Of a stretch of 64,000 nucleotides of DNA, positions 52,049-61,472 are shown one piece after another (positions within the stretch are counted from its first letter, which is position 1; each line of letters begins with the position of its first letter). Origin of the DNA: Chengkuizengella axinellae (GTDB lineage: Bacteria; Bacillota; Bacilli; Paenibacillales; KCTC-33759); the NCBI RefSeq assembly GCF_030730905.1, contig NZ_JAVAMP010000001.1:372001-436000 (forward strand), given 5' to 3'. Position numbers and translations under genes: made by a program. The notes below the pieces were generated by a model. The model made no database searches. It was not told the DNA's origin and was given only the letters and a program-made list of their open reading frames with translations.

Positions 52049-53014
52049 ATGAAAAGAAATGACTATTTAATGCGAATGAACAAAGTGATCGATTATATTC
52101 AACATCATCCAGATTCTGATTTATCCCTTCAAAAGCTAGCTCAGCTTGCCTCCTTCTCTCCTTTTCATTTTCATCGTATTTTTAAAGCCATTCTTAATGA
52201 GAACGTCAATGACTATGTAAAAAGATCAAGATTGGAAAGAGCTGCAAAAAAATTAATGATGAATCAGCATTTATCTGTAACAGAAGTTGCACTGGATATG
52301 GGATTCTCATCCTCTGCGGTTTTTTCTAGAGCCTTTAAAGAGTTCTTTGGAATGAGTGCAAGTGAATATAAAAAAGTATATAATCGCAAGATTTGCAAAA
52401 GAGAAAGCAGGAATTGCAAAGAAACTCCTCATGATGATCGGTATGATGATATTAGTGAAGCGGCCGCTAAACTAGTAAATGAAAATAAGAGGAGAAAAAT
52501 AGAAATGAATATAGAGGTTAAAATACTGCCGAATTACTACATTGCCTATGTTCGTCATTTACAAGGTTATGAAAAAGGCATTTACAATCATGAAATCTCT
52601 GAAGCTTTTAATAAAGCAGCGAGCTGGGTAAATGCGCATCAGCTTTTTGATCAAAATACAATCTGTATGGGTGTTTTTTATGACTTTCAGGACATTACAC
52701 CAAGTGAAAAACGAAGGTATGATGCTGCTTTTACTATTCCAGAACATGTTACGACTGCTTCTACAGGGATTGGTATTCAAGATATAAAAGGTGGACAATA
52801 TGCTTGCAGTAGAATTGAGGTAAAGAATACGAATGAAGAAGCTTTTGAACGTGCAATAGAAGAAATGGATCGAGCTTTTGATTTTATATATGGTACATGG
52901 TTGCCTGACAGCATGTATGAGCTGGAAGATAAGCCAAATCTAGAATTTTATTTAACACCAAAGGATTCTGAAATGATTGCAATTGAAGCCTATGTTCCAG
53001 TTAAACCATTATAG
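52049..53014 (+). CDS. AraC-type regulator with GyrI-like ligand domain
   Basis: 321 residues. N-terminal AraC HTH pair (about residues 8-110): SLQKLAQLASFSPFHFHRIFKAIL and VTEVALDMGFSSSAVFSRAFKEFFGMSASEYKK. After a charged linker, residues about 155-318 are a GyrI-like effector-binding domain (IEVKILPNYYIAYVRHLQGYEKG...FYLTPKD). These bind hydrophobic ligands or drugs and activate transport genes. It is followed by VOC and GNAT genes, a typical detoxification neighbourhood. Confidence 0.9.
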   Translation: MKRNDYLMRMNKVIDYIQHHPDSDLSLQKLAQLASFSPFHFHRIFKAILNENVNDYVKRSRLERAAKKLMMNQHLSVTEVALDMGFSSSAVFSRAFKEFFGMSASEYKKVYNRKICKRESRNCKETPHDDRYDDISEAAAKLVNENKRRKIEMNIEVKILPNYYIAYVRHLQGYEKGIYNHEISEAFNKAASWVNAHQLFDQNTICMGVFYDFQDITPSEKRRYDAAFTIPEHVTTASTGIGIQDIKGGQYACSRIEVKNTNEEAFERAIEEMDRAFDFIYGTWLPDSMYELEDKPNLEFYLTPKDSEMIAIEAYVPVKPL

Positions 53015-53119
53015 AGGACCAGCTCAAATACTATCCATGATCACTTTAAGCACTAGCATATCTTTAATCTAAATTGAGTGTAGAATGGTAGCCTATCAAA
53101 ATTTAAAGGAGAAAAAAAT

Positions 53120-53485
53120 ATGTTCAAAAAATTGGAATGTGCAGCGATTTATACTGGAGAAATTCAAAAATCAATAGACTTTTATAAATCATTAGGACTA
53201 AAGCAAAATTGGAAAATAGAGAGGGATTTAGATAACGGAAACATATGGACTATGGTAGGTTTGAAGTTCCCAGATGAAAAAAGCTCAGAATTAGTTTTGC
53301 AAAATAACCCTGAGATAAAAGAAACAGACATTGAGATATTAGTAGATGATGTTCGTCAAACATATCAAGATTTAAGTCCTAATAGAGATATAAACTGGAT
53401 AAAAGAACCTTTTTCTACTGAATCTGGTCATGTAGCTGTTATGGAAGCACCAGATAAAAATGTATTTGTTCTAGTAGGTAAATAA
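53120..53485 (+). CDS. VOC-family (glyoxalase/bleomycin-resistance-like) protein
   Basis: 121 residues with the beta-alpha-beta-beta-beta modules of the vicinal-oxygen-chelate fold: AAIYTGEIQKSIDFYKSLGL (about residues 7-26) and HVAVMEAPDKNVFVLVG (about 103-119). The first metal position is Tyr where many enzymes have His, so it may bind a ligand without a metal. ATG behind AAAGGAG. Possibly regulated by the AraC gene upstream. Confidence 0.83.
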   Translation: MFKKLECAAIYTGEIQKSIDFYKSLGLKQNWKIERDLDNGNIWTMVGLKFPDEKSSELVLQNNPEIKETDIEILVDDVRQTYQDLSPNRDINWIKEPFSTESGHVAVMEAPDKNVFVLVGK

Positions 53486-53507
53486 AAAAAGAGTGTGGGG
53501 ATATTAT

Positions 53508-53933
53508 TTGGAAATTAGAATAGCGGATATAACTTATTCATCTAAAATAGCCCATTTTTTTGAAGAAAATTTATGCAGACAAAATGATGCTATATATAGT
53601 GAAGAATTTTTTTGTAAGGACGGAGTCTGGGCAGCAATAACCAGAAAGCAGGTATTAATAGCAATGGATGAGCATGAACTAGTGGGGGCGATGAGGTTCT
53701 ATAGAAGAAAGACAAATGATTGCATATCTCTCTATCAATTTGCGATTAATAAACAACATCGTGGAGACAGGATATTAAATAAAATGCTTCGATTTAGCAA
53801 TGATGTTCCAGTTAAAGTAAAATGCCCAATTCAATCTTCCTTTAATCGTTATTACAAAAAAACAGGTTGGAGTTTGATAGAAACGGATTCAAAATACAAC
53901 CATTGGGTGTTTAATCATCCTGTACTAGTCTGA
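53508..53933 (+). CDS. GNAT acetyltransferase
   Basis: 141 residues from TTG 53508; GTG 53493 is the alternative. A short GNAT domain: RKQVLIAMDEHELVGAMRFYRRK, ISLYQFAINKQHRGDRILNKML (acetyl-CoA loop about residues 76-97) and NRYYKKTGW end. The loop is weaker than usual (HRGDRIL instead of R-x-x-G-x-G). The stop codon lies in a copy of the GAAAGCAAGATTC repeat, so the C-terminus may have been trimmed. Confidence 0.72.
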   Translation: MEIRIADITYSSKIAHFFEENLCRQNDAIYSEEFFCKDGVWAAITRKQVLIAMDEHELVGAMRFYRRKTNDCISLYQFAINKQHRGDRILNKMLRFSNDVPVKVKCPIQSSFNRYYKKTGWSLIETDSKYNHWVFNHPVLV

Positions 53934-53950
53934 AAGCAAGATTCTCTTTA
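53930..53950 (+). repeat. GAAAGCAAGATTCTCTTTA element end
   Basis: CTGAAAGCAAGATTCTCTTTA matches the minus-strand copy at 21711-21731 base for base over its core. It includes the TGA of the GNAT gene (53931-53933), so insertion or excision altered that gene's end. Confidence 0.5.
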
Positions 53951-54120
53951 GATGAGTGATGATCAATCTCTTATTTATATCAAGTGTTGAATCATATTAT
54001 GATTACGTCCCTAAATGAATTTTAGTAGCTAAAGTGTATTATATGTTACAAAAATTAATGTTAGTTATAAGTAACTATAATAAAATGCTAGAAAATATAA
54101 GAAAATGGTAGGAAAAAGAG

Positions 54121-54157
54121 AAAATAAGCCATAATTAACTAAATTATGGCTTATTTT
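54121..54157. terminator. Perfect 16-bp hairpin
   Basis: AAAATAAGCCATAATT and AATTATGGCTTATTTT are separated by AACTA. It is a strong bidirectional terminator in the gap before the secreted enzyme genes; elsewhere in 53951-54312 I see only AT-rich promoter-like sequence. Confidence 0.8.
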
Positions 54158-54312
54158 CGACGAATTTCAAAATGTTAATATCCACTAACAAATGTTAAAA
54201 TAAAGGAATCCCGGGATGAAGCAAATGAATTCAATTTAAAGTATGGCAACATTAGCAGATTGAATTTTCTGAAAATTTCAAAGATTAAAAATTAAATATA
54301 GGGGTTGATGAG

Positions 54313-56061
54313 TTGAAAAAGATTAGTATTCTTGTATTAAGCTTAATTTTAAGCAGTGTAATATTGATTAGTCCTAAAAACCTATCTATCGCTAGTTCTC
54401 AAAATGAAGGAGAATTTTCTTTATTAACTTATAATGTAGCTGGATTACCTGCGTTTATTTCTTCATCTAGTCCAGCGTTTAATACACGTCAAATCAGTCC
54501 CAAATTAAATGATTATGACATCGTACTTGTCCAAGAAGATTTTTATTATCATAGAGATTTAATAAGTCAGTCTCGACACTCATATAGATCCCCAGCAAAG
54601 TATGACTTACCTGAACTTGCACCTTTGACTATTATAGACTTTTCAAATCCTCCAGATGCATATGGAGATGGATTAAATCGTTTATCAAAATATCCATTTG
54701 AATATTTTACTCGGACTGCATGGAATGATTGTCATGGTGTTTTGAATAGTGGAAGTGATTGTTTAACACAGAAAGGGTTTACTTTTGCAGAACATGAAAT
54801 AAGTCCAGGTGTAAAAATTGATATTTATAACCTACATGCTGATGCTAATAATGATAAAAATACAGGTTCTAATCCTGATAGAGATGCTAGGGAGAAACAG
54901 TTTGAACAAATTTTATCCATAATCGATGATTGGTCCGATGGAAGAGCAGTCATTGTAACAGGAGACTTTAACAGTAGATTCAGTGCTGATGGAGAAGTAA
55001 ACCAATTTATAGATGCGGGTTTTTCTGATGCATGGGTCGAACTTAAGAATAATGGGAATGTACCTGAAGTTGGCGATAATCACGATCGAATTGATAAAAT
55101 TCTTTATCGCAGTGGAACTAATATTCAATTAGACGTAAGTGATTATGAGGTTGTACAAGACTTTACTAACAGTTCTGGAGATCAATTGTCTGATCATCGA
55201 CCGGTTTCAGCTATCATTCACTATAAGAAATCAAATATTCCTTTGATCGGAAATTTTAATACTTATCACACAAATACTGCAAGAACAACTGAATTAATAC
55301 ATGGCGAAAAAGTGTGGAAGATCGTAACTGAAGGTTCAAGAGATTATAGACAAAATGTAAACTTTAAAGTATTAGGTGATCCTGAAAATAAAGTTTATAC
55401 GTTTAGTGTCTGGCTCAGGGCGGATGAAGAACATACCGTCACTTTGAGATTAAGAAATAAAGAAAAAACAGAAGGAGGACAACAAAGTTTTACTGTTTCA
55501 ACAGAATGGAAAAAGTATGAAATTACAGCTCCTTTTGAAATGAGTAGTGAATCCCTCTCACTATATCTTTATCCAGCTGGTTATGATATTGGAAACAATG
55601 GGTCTGTATATGCTGCAGGAGTTGAATTATTAAAAAGTAATCAACTTCTGAAATCATCAAATGATTTTTCAGCATTTCATTGGTGGACGAATGCAACAGT
55701 AGAAGAAAGGAATGAACCAGCACCTATTGGTAATGATACTACTGTTAATGTTATTTCTCCGATTAATATAAACAATAGTATTTATCAAGAGATAGACATA
55801 AATCCAGCAGGAAAAACTTATACATTCGGCATTTGGCTGAAAGCAGATGAGTCTCATAAAGCTAGAATAAAAATACAAAATGAAAATTTTAGTGAATCTG
55901 AAGATAGAGTTGTTAATGTAACTACGGAATGGCAATATTTTGAGGTAACAAAGAAATTTACAAACCAAAGTGATAAGTTAACGGTTATACTGTGGCCTGG
56001 AGATTACAATGGCAACACGGATACAGTATATGCATGGGGAGCAAGCTTAATTAAAGAATGA
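54313..56061 (+). CDS. Secreted endonuclease/exonuclease/phosphatase-fold enzyme (sphingomyelinase- or DNase-like), copy 1
   Basis: 582 residues. Signal peptide about 1-27. The EEP domain (about 33-310) has all core motifs: LLTYNVAGLP, VQEDF with the metal-binding Glu, YNLHADAN with catalytic His, VTGDFNSR, DRIDKILYR and SDHRPV. Extracellular sphingomyelinase C and DNase I share this fold; the substrate is not deducible. Two beta-sandwich domains follow (about 315-445 and 445-582); the last matches the C-terminal domain of the giant protein (FGIWLKADE, VILWPGDYNG). TTG start follows AGGGG. Confidence 0.85.
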   Translation: MKKISILVLSLILSSVILISPKNLSIASSQNEGEFSLLTYNVAGLPAFISSSSPAFNTRQISPKLNDYDIVLVQEDFYYHRDLISQSRHSYRSPAKYDLPELAPLTIIDFSNPPDAYGDGLNRLSKYPFEYFTRTAWNDCHGVLNSGSDCLTQKGFTFAEHEISPGVKIDIYNLHADANNDKNTGSNPDRDAREKQFEQILSIIDDWSDGRAVIVTGDFNSRFSADGEVNQFIDAGFSDAWVELKNNGNVPEVGDNHDRIDKILYRSGTNIQLDVSDYEVVQDFTNSSGDQLSDHRPVSAIIHYKKSNIPLIGNFNTYHTNTARTTELIHGEKVWKIVTEGSRDYRQNVNFKVLGDPENKVYTFSVWLRADEEHTVTLRLRNKEKTEGGQQSFTVSTEWKKYEITAPFEMSSESLSLYLYPAGYDIGNNGSVYAAGVELLKSNQLLKSSNDFSAFHWWTNATVEERNEPAPIGNDTTVNVISPININNSIYQEIDINPAGKTYTFGIWLKADESHKARIKIQNENFSESEDRVVNVTTEWQYFEVTKKFTNQSDKLTVILWPGDYNGNTDTVYAWGASLIKE

Positions 56062-56089
56062 TAAAAATGTTTATCCCTTGATAAAGCGC

Positions 56090-56103
56090 TTAATCTAGAT
56101 TAA
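56090..56103. promoter_or_regulatory. 14-bp perfect palindrome between the two secreted enzyme genes
   Basis: TTAATCTAGATTAA lies 70 bases before the second gene's start in a 111-base gap that lacks a terminator. It could be an operator or a chance AT palindrome. Confidence 0.3.
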
Positions 56104-56172
56104 AACACTCGATATCATAATTTATATTTAAAATTCTGAATATTATAAAAAATTGATTTGGGAGTTGATCAT

Positions 56173-58485
56173 ATGAAGAAGATTAGTATTCTTGTATTAT
56201 GCTTTATATTAAGTAATGCAATTTTCATAGTATCAAATCTATCTATCGTTAAGGCACAAGATCCATTATTTGAAGGGGAGTTTTCATTTCTCACTTATAA
56301 CGTAGCTGGTTTGCCAATAGGACTGTCATCCTCTAACCCTGAAATAAATAACAAACTAATTAGTCCTAGATTAAATGATTATGATATCGTACTAGTTCAA
56401 GAAGACTTTGGTTACCATAGTGATTTAATAAGTGAGGTCAATCATCCATATCTATCTTTTCCAGATCTGCCTCCAATATATTTAGAGATCCCTTTCGATT
56501 TTATTACTGAGGGAAAAGTGGATGTATTAGGGGATGGACTAAATCGAATGTCAAATCTTCCCTTTCATGATTATACCCGTGTAAAATGGAATGATTGCAA
56601 TGGTCTTACTGGCGATGCTAACGATTGTGCAACAGCAAAAGGTTTCAGTTTTGCTCGACATGAATTATATTCTGGTGTTTATGTTGATATATATAACTTA
56701 CATGCTGATGCTGGAAGAGATAAAGATTCTGGTTCTAACCCAGATAAAAGTGCTAGAAAGAAAAACTTTGAGCAAATGTTAGCCAAAATTGGTGAATGGT
56801 CTGATGGAAATGCAGTTATCGTTTCTGGAGACTTCAATAGTAGATATAGTGCTGATGGGGAAGTAAAGCAATTTATAGAAGCTGGTTTCTCTGATGCATG
56901 GGTAGAACTTAAAAATGGTGGGAACGTCCCACAAGTTGGTGATAGTCACGATCGAATTGATAAAATCTTATATCGCAGTGGATCTATGATTACCTTAGAT
57001 GTAAGTGAATATCAAGTTGAGTCGGATTTTAAAGACAGCGATGGAAATAAGTTATCTGATCATCATCCTGTTTCTGTAAAGTTTAATTATATTAGAACCT
57101 TTTTATTAGAAATAGATTCACCAAGCAATGTTGAAGTTTCAAATGATGGCTCATCCTATGATCCATCTTTAGTAAAATATCATATATCTTGGGATCAAGT
57201 CCCTAGAGCAGATGGATATCATGTTTATAAAAATGGTGAGTTAATGACTACAACATCAGAATTGTTTACTGAGGATGAAGATAGCGTTGTAGATCAATAT
57301 GTTGAGTATGCTGTAGTTGCATATAAAGATTATGATCCATTTGTAGCTGAATCAGAACCGTCATCCATTGTATCTAAGATTACAAAAACTGATGGAGTTT
57401 ATATGGCACGTAAACCCACAGATGAACAAGGTGTCGTATTGTATAGATATGCTAATTATGGGGGAGAGTGGGTGTTGTTACAGGAAGGAGAGTATCCTTG
57501 GTTAGACAACTTACCAATTGGTCATTTCGTTAAAAATGAACATACGGGAACATATGCCTTCGGAGATGCTATAGATTCAGATAATCGACTCTCTTCATTA
57601 AAGATGAATGGATTTTATAAAGTGACATTATATGAAAATGAGCAATTTGGTGGAGATTCTATTTCATACTATGGAGATGTTGATTATTTCAAAGATGATA
57701 ACATGAATGATAAAGTGTCTTCCATTAAAGTGGAAAAATTAATTGATGTTGTGAATGAATCTCAACCTACAGTAAATGTAATCACAGCTAATGAAGAACA
57801 CATTCAATTTGGTATTGACTTTCCTGAAGAATTAGAAATTGATGGTGTGCAAATATATCGTGATGGCAAAAACATTGATTCCTTCTATGGTAGTAGTACA
57901 GATTTTAGTAATTTTGAATATACTGACGAGAACATTAGACAATTTGCTTTACATCATTACGAAGTGGAAGTTTCATATCAATTTGATCATGGCAATAATA
58001 ATTTTACTTACGGTCCAGATCAAGGTACAGAATTTTTTGTGAATGTTGCAATACCTTCAGAAAGTAATCAACTTCTCCATTCACCAAATGATTTTACAGG
58101 ATCTCGTTGGTGGACTACTACATTAGTAGAAGCAAGTAGTGAATCATCACCTATTGGGAATGATACTGTTAACTTAATTACACCTGAAAAAATAAACAAT
58201 AGTATTTATCAACAGAAAAATATTAATCCTGAAGGAAAAACATATACGTTTGGGATATGGTTAAAAGCAGATCAGTCTCATAAAGCAAGAATAAAGATAC
58301 AAAATGCGGGAAATAGTGAATCTGAGAATAAAGTTGTTGATGTAACTACGGACTGGCAATATTTTGAGGTCACTAAGGAATTTACAAACAGTAGTGACAA
58401 AGTAACGGTCTTACTATGGCCGGGAGATTACAATGGCACGACGGATTCAGTTTATGCATGGGGAGCAAGTTTAATAGAAGAATAA
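56173..58485 (+). CDS. Secreted EEP-fold enzyme with FN3, beta-gamma-crystallin and C-terminal sandwich domains, copy 2
   Basis: 770 residues from ATG 56173; TTG 56158 is less likely. The signal peptide and EEP domain (about 1-315) parallel copy 1 with the same motifs (TYNVAGLP, YNLHADAG, VSGDFNSR, DRIDKILYR, SDHHPV). FN3-like (about 318-408), a beta-gamma-crystallin unit (about 415-530; ANYGGEWVLL, DNRLSSLKM, NDKVSSIKV), another FN3-like sandwich, and a final domain like copy 1. It thus joins the enzyme of copy 1 to binding modules seen in the giant 15819 protein. Probably a targeted phospholipase or nuclease. Confidence 0.85.
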   Translation: MKKISILVLCFILSNAIFIVSNLSIVKAQDPLFEGEFSFLTYNVAGLPIGLSSSNPEINNKLISPRLNDYDIVLVQEDFGYHSDLISEVNHPYLSFPDLPPIYLEIPFDFITEGKVDVLGDGLNRMSNLPFHDYTRVKWNDCNGLTGDANDCATAKGFSFARHELYSGVYVDIYNLHADAGRDKDSGSNPDKSARKKNFEQMLAKIGEWSDGNAVIVSGDFNSRYSADGEVKQFIEAGFSDAWVELKNGGNVPQVGDSHDRIDKILYRSGSMITLDVSEYQVESDFKDSDGNKLSDHHPVSVKFNYIRTFLLEIDSPSNVEVSNDGSSYDPSLVKYHISWDQVPRADGYHVYKNGELMTTTSELFTEDEDSVVDQYVEYAVVAYKDYDPFVAESEPSSIVSKITKTDGVYMARKPTDEQGVVLYRYANYGGEWVLLQEGEYPWLDNLPIGHFVKNEHTGTYAFGDAIDSDNRLSSLKMNGFYKVTLYENEQFGGDSISYYGDVDYFKDDNMNDKVSSIKVEKLIDVVNESQPTVNVITANEEHIQFGIDFPEELEIDGVQIYRDGKNIDSFYGSSTDFSNFEYTDENIRQFALHHYEVEVSYQFDHGNNNFTYGPDQGTEFFVNVAIPSESNQLLHSPNDFTGSRWWTTTLVEASSESSPIGNDTVNLITPEKINNSIYQQKNINPEGKTYTFGIWLKADQSHKARIKIQNAGNSESENKVVDVTTDWQYFEVTKEFTNSSDKVTVLLWPGDYNGTTDSVYAWGASLIEE

Positions 58486-58559
58486 GTATTTTTTAGTCGA
58501 AAAAAACAGAGATAATAATATTATAATCATTAAATAAGCTTATATTATATTTAAGTGAA

Positions 58560-58590
58560 GAATAGTGAATCCCGCACTATTCTTTTTTTT
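58560..58590 (+). terminator. Terminator after the secreted enzyme pair
   Basis: GAATAGTG at 58560-58567 pairs with CACTATTC at 58575-58582, followed by a run of nine T. Confidence 0.9.
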
Positions 58591-58727
58591 TGTGATTAAA
58601 AGTAAGTTTAAAAATAATCTTTAATTTAATATCAAGTAATGTATAAAAATGACTGTTATTTCTATGAAACTGCTGTTATGATATACCATAATAATCTTAC
58701 AATAATTAGGAGGGGATCATCGTTTTA

Positions 58728-59528
58728 ATTTCAGCTATAGCACTTGACCTTGACGGAACATTTTTAAATTCTAAAAAAGAAGTAACGAAACGAAATATGG
58801 ATGCAGTATTAAAATGTACAGAAGTTGGCATCAAAATAATTATTGCTACGGCTAGACCTCCTCGTTCGGTTAAAGAGTTTATACCTTCAGAATTAATGAA
58901 ACACTGTTCATTTGTGTTTTATAATGGGGCGTATATCGTTGATTATGATCATAACTATGAAGAACATGTATTCATACCACAAATTCTATCAGCAGAAATC
59001 GTTGATTATTGTCTGTCAAATATACCTGAATGTCATTTAAGTATAGAAGTAAAAGATACATGGTATTCAAACAAAGGAATTTCTGAAGTCAATGCCGCAT
59101 TTTTTAATATCGATACAAAACCAGTCGTAATAAGTATAGAAGAGTTAAAACAATTAGAGGCTACAAAAATACTACTGACAGGATATAAACAGATAGAAGA
59201 ATTAAAACGGCACTTTGGTAAAAAAGTAAATATCATTGTTACGGATGAAGGTGCATTAGTTCAAATCATGTATAAAAAGGTTTCGAAAGCCTCAGGGATT
59301 GCTAACTTATGTTCTCGTTATAGCATTGATCTATCAGATGTTATGGTATTCGGTGATGATACGAATGATATAGATATGTTTAAAACTTGTGGACATAGAG
59401 TGGCAATGATGAATGCTATTGACGAACTAAAGGAAATATCTGATGAGGTGACTGCTTCTAATGATCAAGATGGAGTGGGGGTAGTGCTTGAAAGAGTGGT
59501 AGATTTGAAGAATAAAATATATTACTAA
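58728..59528 (+). CDS. Cof-type HAD-IIB phosphatase, probable non-canonical start
   Basis: The HAD motif I (ALDLDGTFLN) is encoded upstream of the first ATG (58797), so a start at 58797 would delete the nucleophile. The frame has no ATG, GTG or TTG there. ATT 58728 gives the family's usual few residues before the motif; ATC 58719, closer to AGGAGGGG, is the alternative. About 266 residues with the C2B cap, SKASGIANL and VMVFGDDTNDIDMF. Substrate: sugar or nucleotide phosphates. Confidence 0.82.
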   Translation: MSAIALDLDGTFLNSKKEVTKRNMDAVLKCTEVGIKIIIATARPPRSVKEFIPSELMKHCSFVFYNGAYIVDYDHNYEEHVFIPQILSAEIVDYCLSNIPECHLSIEVKDTWYSNKGISEVNAAFFNIDTKPVVISIEELKQLEATKILLTGYKQIEELKRHFGKKVNIIVTDEGALVQIMYKKVSKASGIANLCSRYSIDLSDVMVFGDDTNDIDMFKTCGHRVAMMNAIDELKEISDEVTASNDQDGVGVVLERVVDLKNKIYY

Positions 59529-59664
59529 TTCGTATAAATGGTTGTGGGAGATTTTTTAGATTTTGGACAGAATAGATGGGGATGAAGAGAATACTAGTAC
59601 ATAATAACTATGACAAAGCAACAGGAACTGAACAAAATTTATAAAGTTAACAGGAGGAAATGAT

Positions 59665-60123
59665 ATGAATCAAATTAAAATTACGCAAGCAACTATTCAT
59701 GATCTTGAGGATGTTGCACAGCTTTTTGATCAATACAGAATTTTCTATGAACAGAAATCAGATTTGGAAGGTGCTAAACAGTTTTTATATGAAAGATTTG
59801 AACATCAAGAGTCTGTAATCTTTTTAGCAAGAGAGCAAGAGGAAGGGGCTCCAGCTGGTTTTACTCAGCTCTATCCTATTTTTTCATCCGTTTCAATGGA
59901 AAGAGTTTGGTTATTAAATGATTTATATGTAAATGAGAAATTTAGAGGTAGGGGAATAGCCCAGGGTTTGTTAGAGTCAGCAAAATCCTTTGCTCAGAAA
60001 ACCAATGCCAAGGGAATTGAATTAGCTACAGCAAAGGATAACTATTCCGCTCAAAGAATTTATGAAGCTTTGGGTTATGAAAAAGATGACTTTTTCCATT
60101 ACTTTTTGTCTATATCTTCATGA
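59665..60123 (+). CDS. GNAT acetyltransferase
   Basis: 152 residues. The acetyl-CoA loop is DLYVNEKFRGRGIAQGLLESAKSFA (about residues 91-115), with NYSAQRIYEALGYEKDDFF at the end. The N-terminus (ATIHDLEDVAQLFDQYRIFYEQ) is common in amine or peptide acetyltransferases of Bacilli. ATG follows AGGAGG. A terminator at 60189 separates it from the converging amidohydrolase. Confidence 0.88.
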   Translation: MNQIKITQATIHDLEDVAQLFDQYRIFYEQKSDLEGAKQFLYERFEHQESVIFLAREQEEGAPAGFTQLYPIFSSVSMERVWLLNDLYVNEKFRGRGIAQGLLESAKSFAQKTNAKGIELATAKDNYSAQRIYEALGYEKDDFFHYFLSISS

Positions 60124-60188
60124 ATACCTTAAACTATACAGACTGAAATCGGTGAATTAAGCTTGCTATCATTGATAGAACCACAATA

Positions 60189-60238
60189 AAATCAAAGTGA
60201 CTTTATATCCAATAGGGTGAAAGGCACTTTGATTTTTT
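60189..60238. terminator. Terminator between GNAT and amidohydrolase
   Basis: AAATCAAAGTG at 60189-60199 and CACTTTGATTT at 60225-60235 pair perfectly, followed by T. Converging genes probably share it. Confidence 0.85.
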
Positions 60239-60263
60239 TAAAAATAAAATTATTAGTGCAAAA

Positions 60264-61472
60264 CTATTTATTTTGATTGGCTTTCCAGATAGCAAATTCT
60301 TCACGGACTTGTTCCATTTTAGTTGCATCAACAAACAGATCATAAGCAGTCATCGCCATTGCTTTTGCCGCTTGATTCAAACCGATCATACCGCCTTCAG
60401 ACTTGGATTCTTTTTCAAACTCAATGGTATGAGCTACTGCCTCACCTATTTTAATATAAGGTTGAATCGTAGGGACTAACTGACTAACATTACCTATATC
60501 AGACGATCCGAGACCACCCATTTTGGGAGGGGCGCTTACTTCAATGTCCATCAATTCTAAATTGTTTTTAAAAAAATTAGCTAAGTTAACGTTGTTATTC
60601 CGTTCGGCAAGAGTAAGTCCTTCTTCAATTTCGATAGTTGCTCCGACGGCAGAAGTCGCATTTTTGACTCCTTGATATACTTTCTTTTTTACATCTTCTA
60701 ATGTTTTTAAGGTAGCAGCACGAATATAAAATTGGGCCTCGCAATAATCTGGAACAATATTAGGGACTTCCCCCCCTTTAGTGATAACACCATGAATCCT
60801 TACATCATCTGTAAAAAACTGTCGCAAACTATTGATTACATTAAAACTATTAATAACCGCATCTAATGCACTGATTCCTTTCTCAGGTGCTGCAGCCGCA
60901 TGGGATGCTTTTCCATAATATTTAAATGTAACAGCCAATCTTGCAAGCGCTCCTCGCAACGCCAATGTATTATTTTTAGGGTGGCACATCATAACAGCAT
61001 CTACATCGTCGAATACGCCTTGATCACACATATAGATCTTTCCCCCCCCTCCTTCTTCAGCTGGAGTACCAATCACTTTGATTGTTCCAGGAAGGTTGGG
61101 GCATGCGTGTTTCAATGCAAGTGCAGCACCTACAGCAGAAGTTCCAATAATATTATGTCCACAAGCATGTCCGAGCTTTGGCAATGCATCGTATTCAGCT
61201 ATTATGCCAATTGTAGGACCTTCAGGATTGCTTTCATAAGTAGCTACAAAAGCTGTTTCTAAATTTTCCAAGCCTCTTTCTACGATAAATCCTTCTTTTT
61301 CCAGTGGTGCAGTAAGCCATTGAACAGCTTTGTGCTCGTTGAAACCTAACTCCGGGTTTGCATGAATCGTTAGTGAAATGTCCCGTAATTGTGAGTCCAA
61401 TTTGTCAACAATATTTTGTATTTCTTGTTTTTCTTCCTTTGATTTTGCAACTTCTTGGCTGTTCGTTAACAT
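60264..61472 (-). CDS. M20-family amidohydrolase (N-acyl/p-aminobenzoyl-glutamate type)
   Basis: 402 residues, cytosolic, metal-dependent. N-terminal helix, then HANPELGFNEHKAV, IGIIAEYDALPKLGHACGHNIIG (about residues 88-110) with the catalytic Asp and His, GTPAEEGGGGKI with Glu, a lid domain (KASHAAAAPEKGISALDAV) and GLGSSDIGNVS near the end. This resembles AbgB/AbgA-like and HipO-like aminoacylases. ATG 61472 follows AGGTGATTG. Upstream 61473-61776 is a promoter region without another gene. Confidence 0.9.
   Translation of the reverse strand: MLTNSQEVAKSKEEKQEIQNIVDKLDSQLRDISLTIHANPELGFNEHKAVQWLTAPLEKEGFIVERGLENLETAFVATYESNPEGPTIGIIAEYDALPKLGHACGHNIIGTSAVGAALALKHACPNLPGTIKVIGTPAEEGGGGKIYMCDQGVFDDVDAVMMCHPKNNTLALRGALARLAVTFKYYGKASHAAAAPEKGISALDAVINSFNVINSLRQFFTDDVRIHGVITKGGEVPNIVPDYCEAQFYIRAATLKTLEDVKKKVYQGVKNATSAVGATIEIEEGLTLAERNNNVNLANFFKNNLELMDIEVSAPPKMGGLGSSDIGNVSQLVPTIQPYIKIGEAVAHTIEFEKESKSEGGMIGLNQAAKAMAMTAYDLFVDATKMEQVREEFAIWKANQNK

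Noticed and set aside
60900-61262. Plus-strand 120-residue ORF opposite the amidohydrolase
   Set aside because: The minus-strand M20 protein is complete with all catalytic motifs; the plus frame is its antisense.
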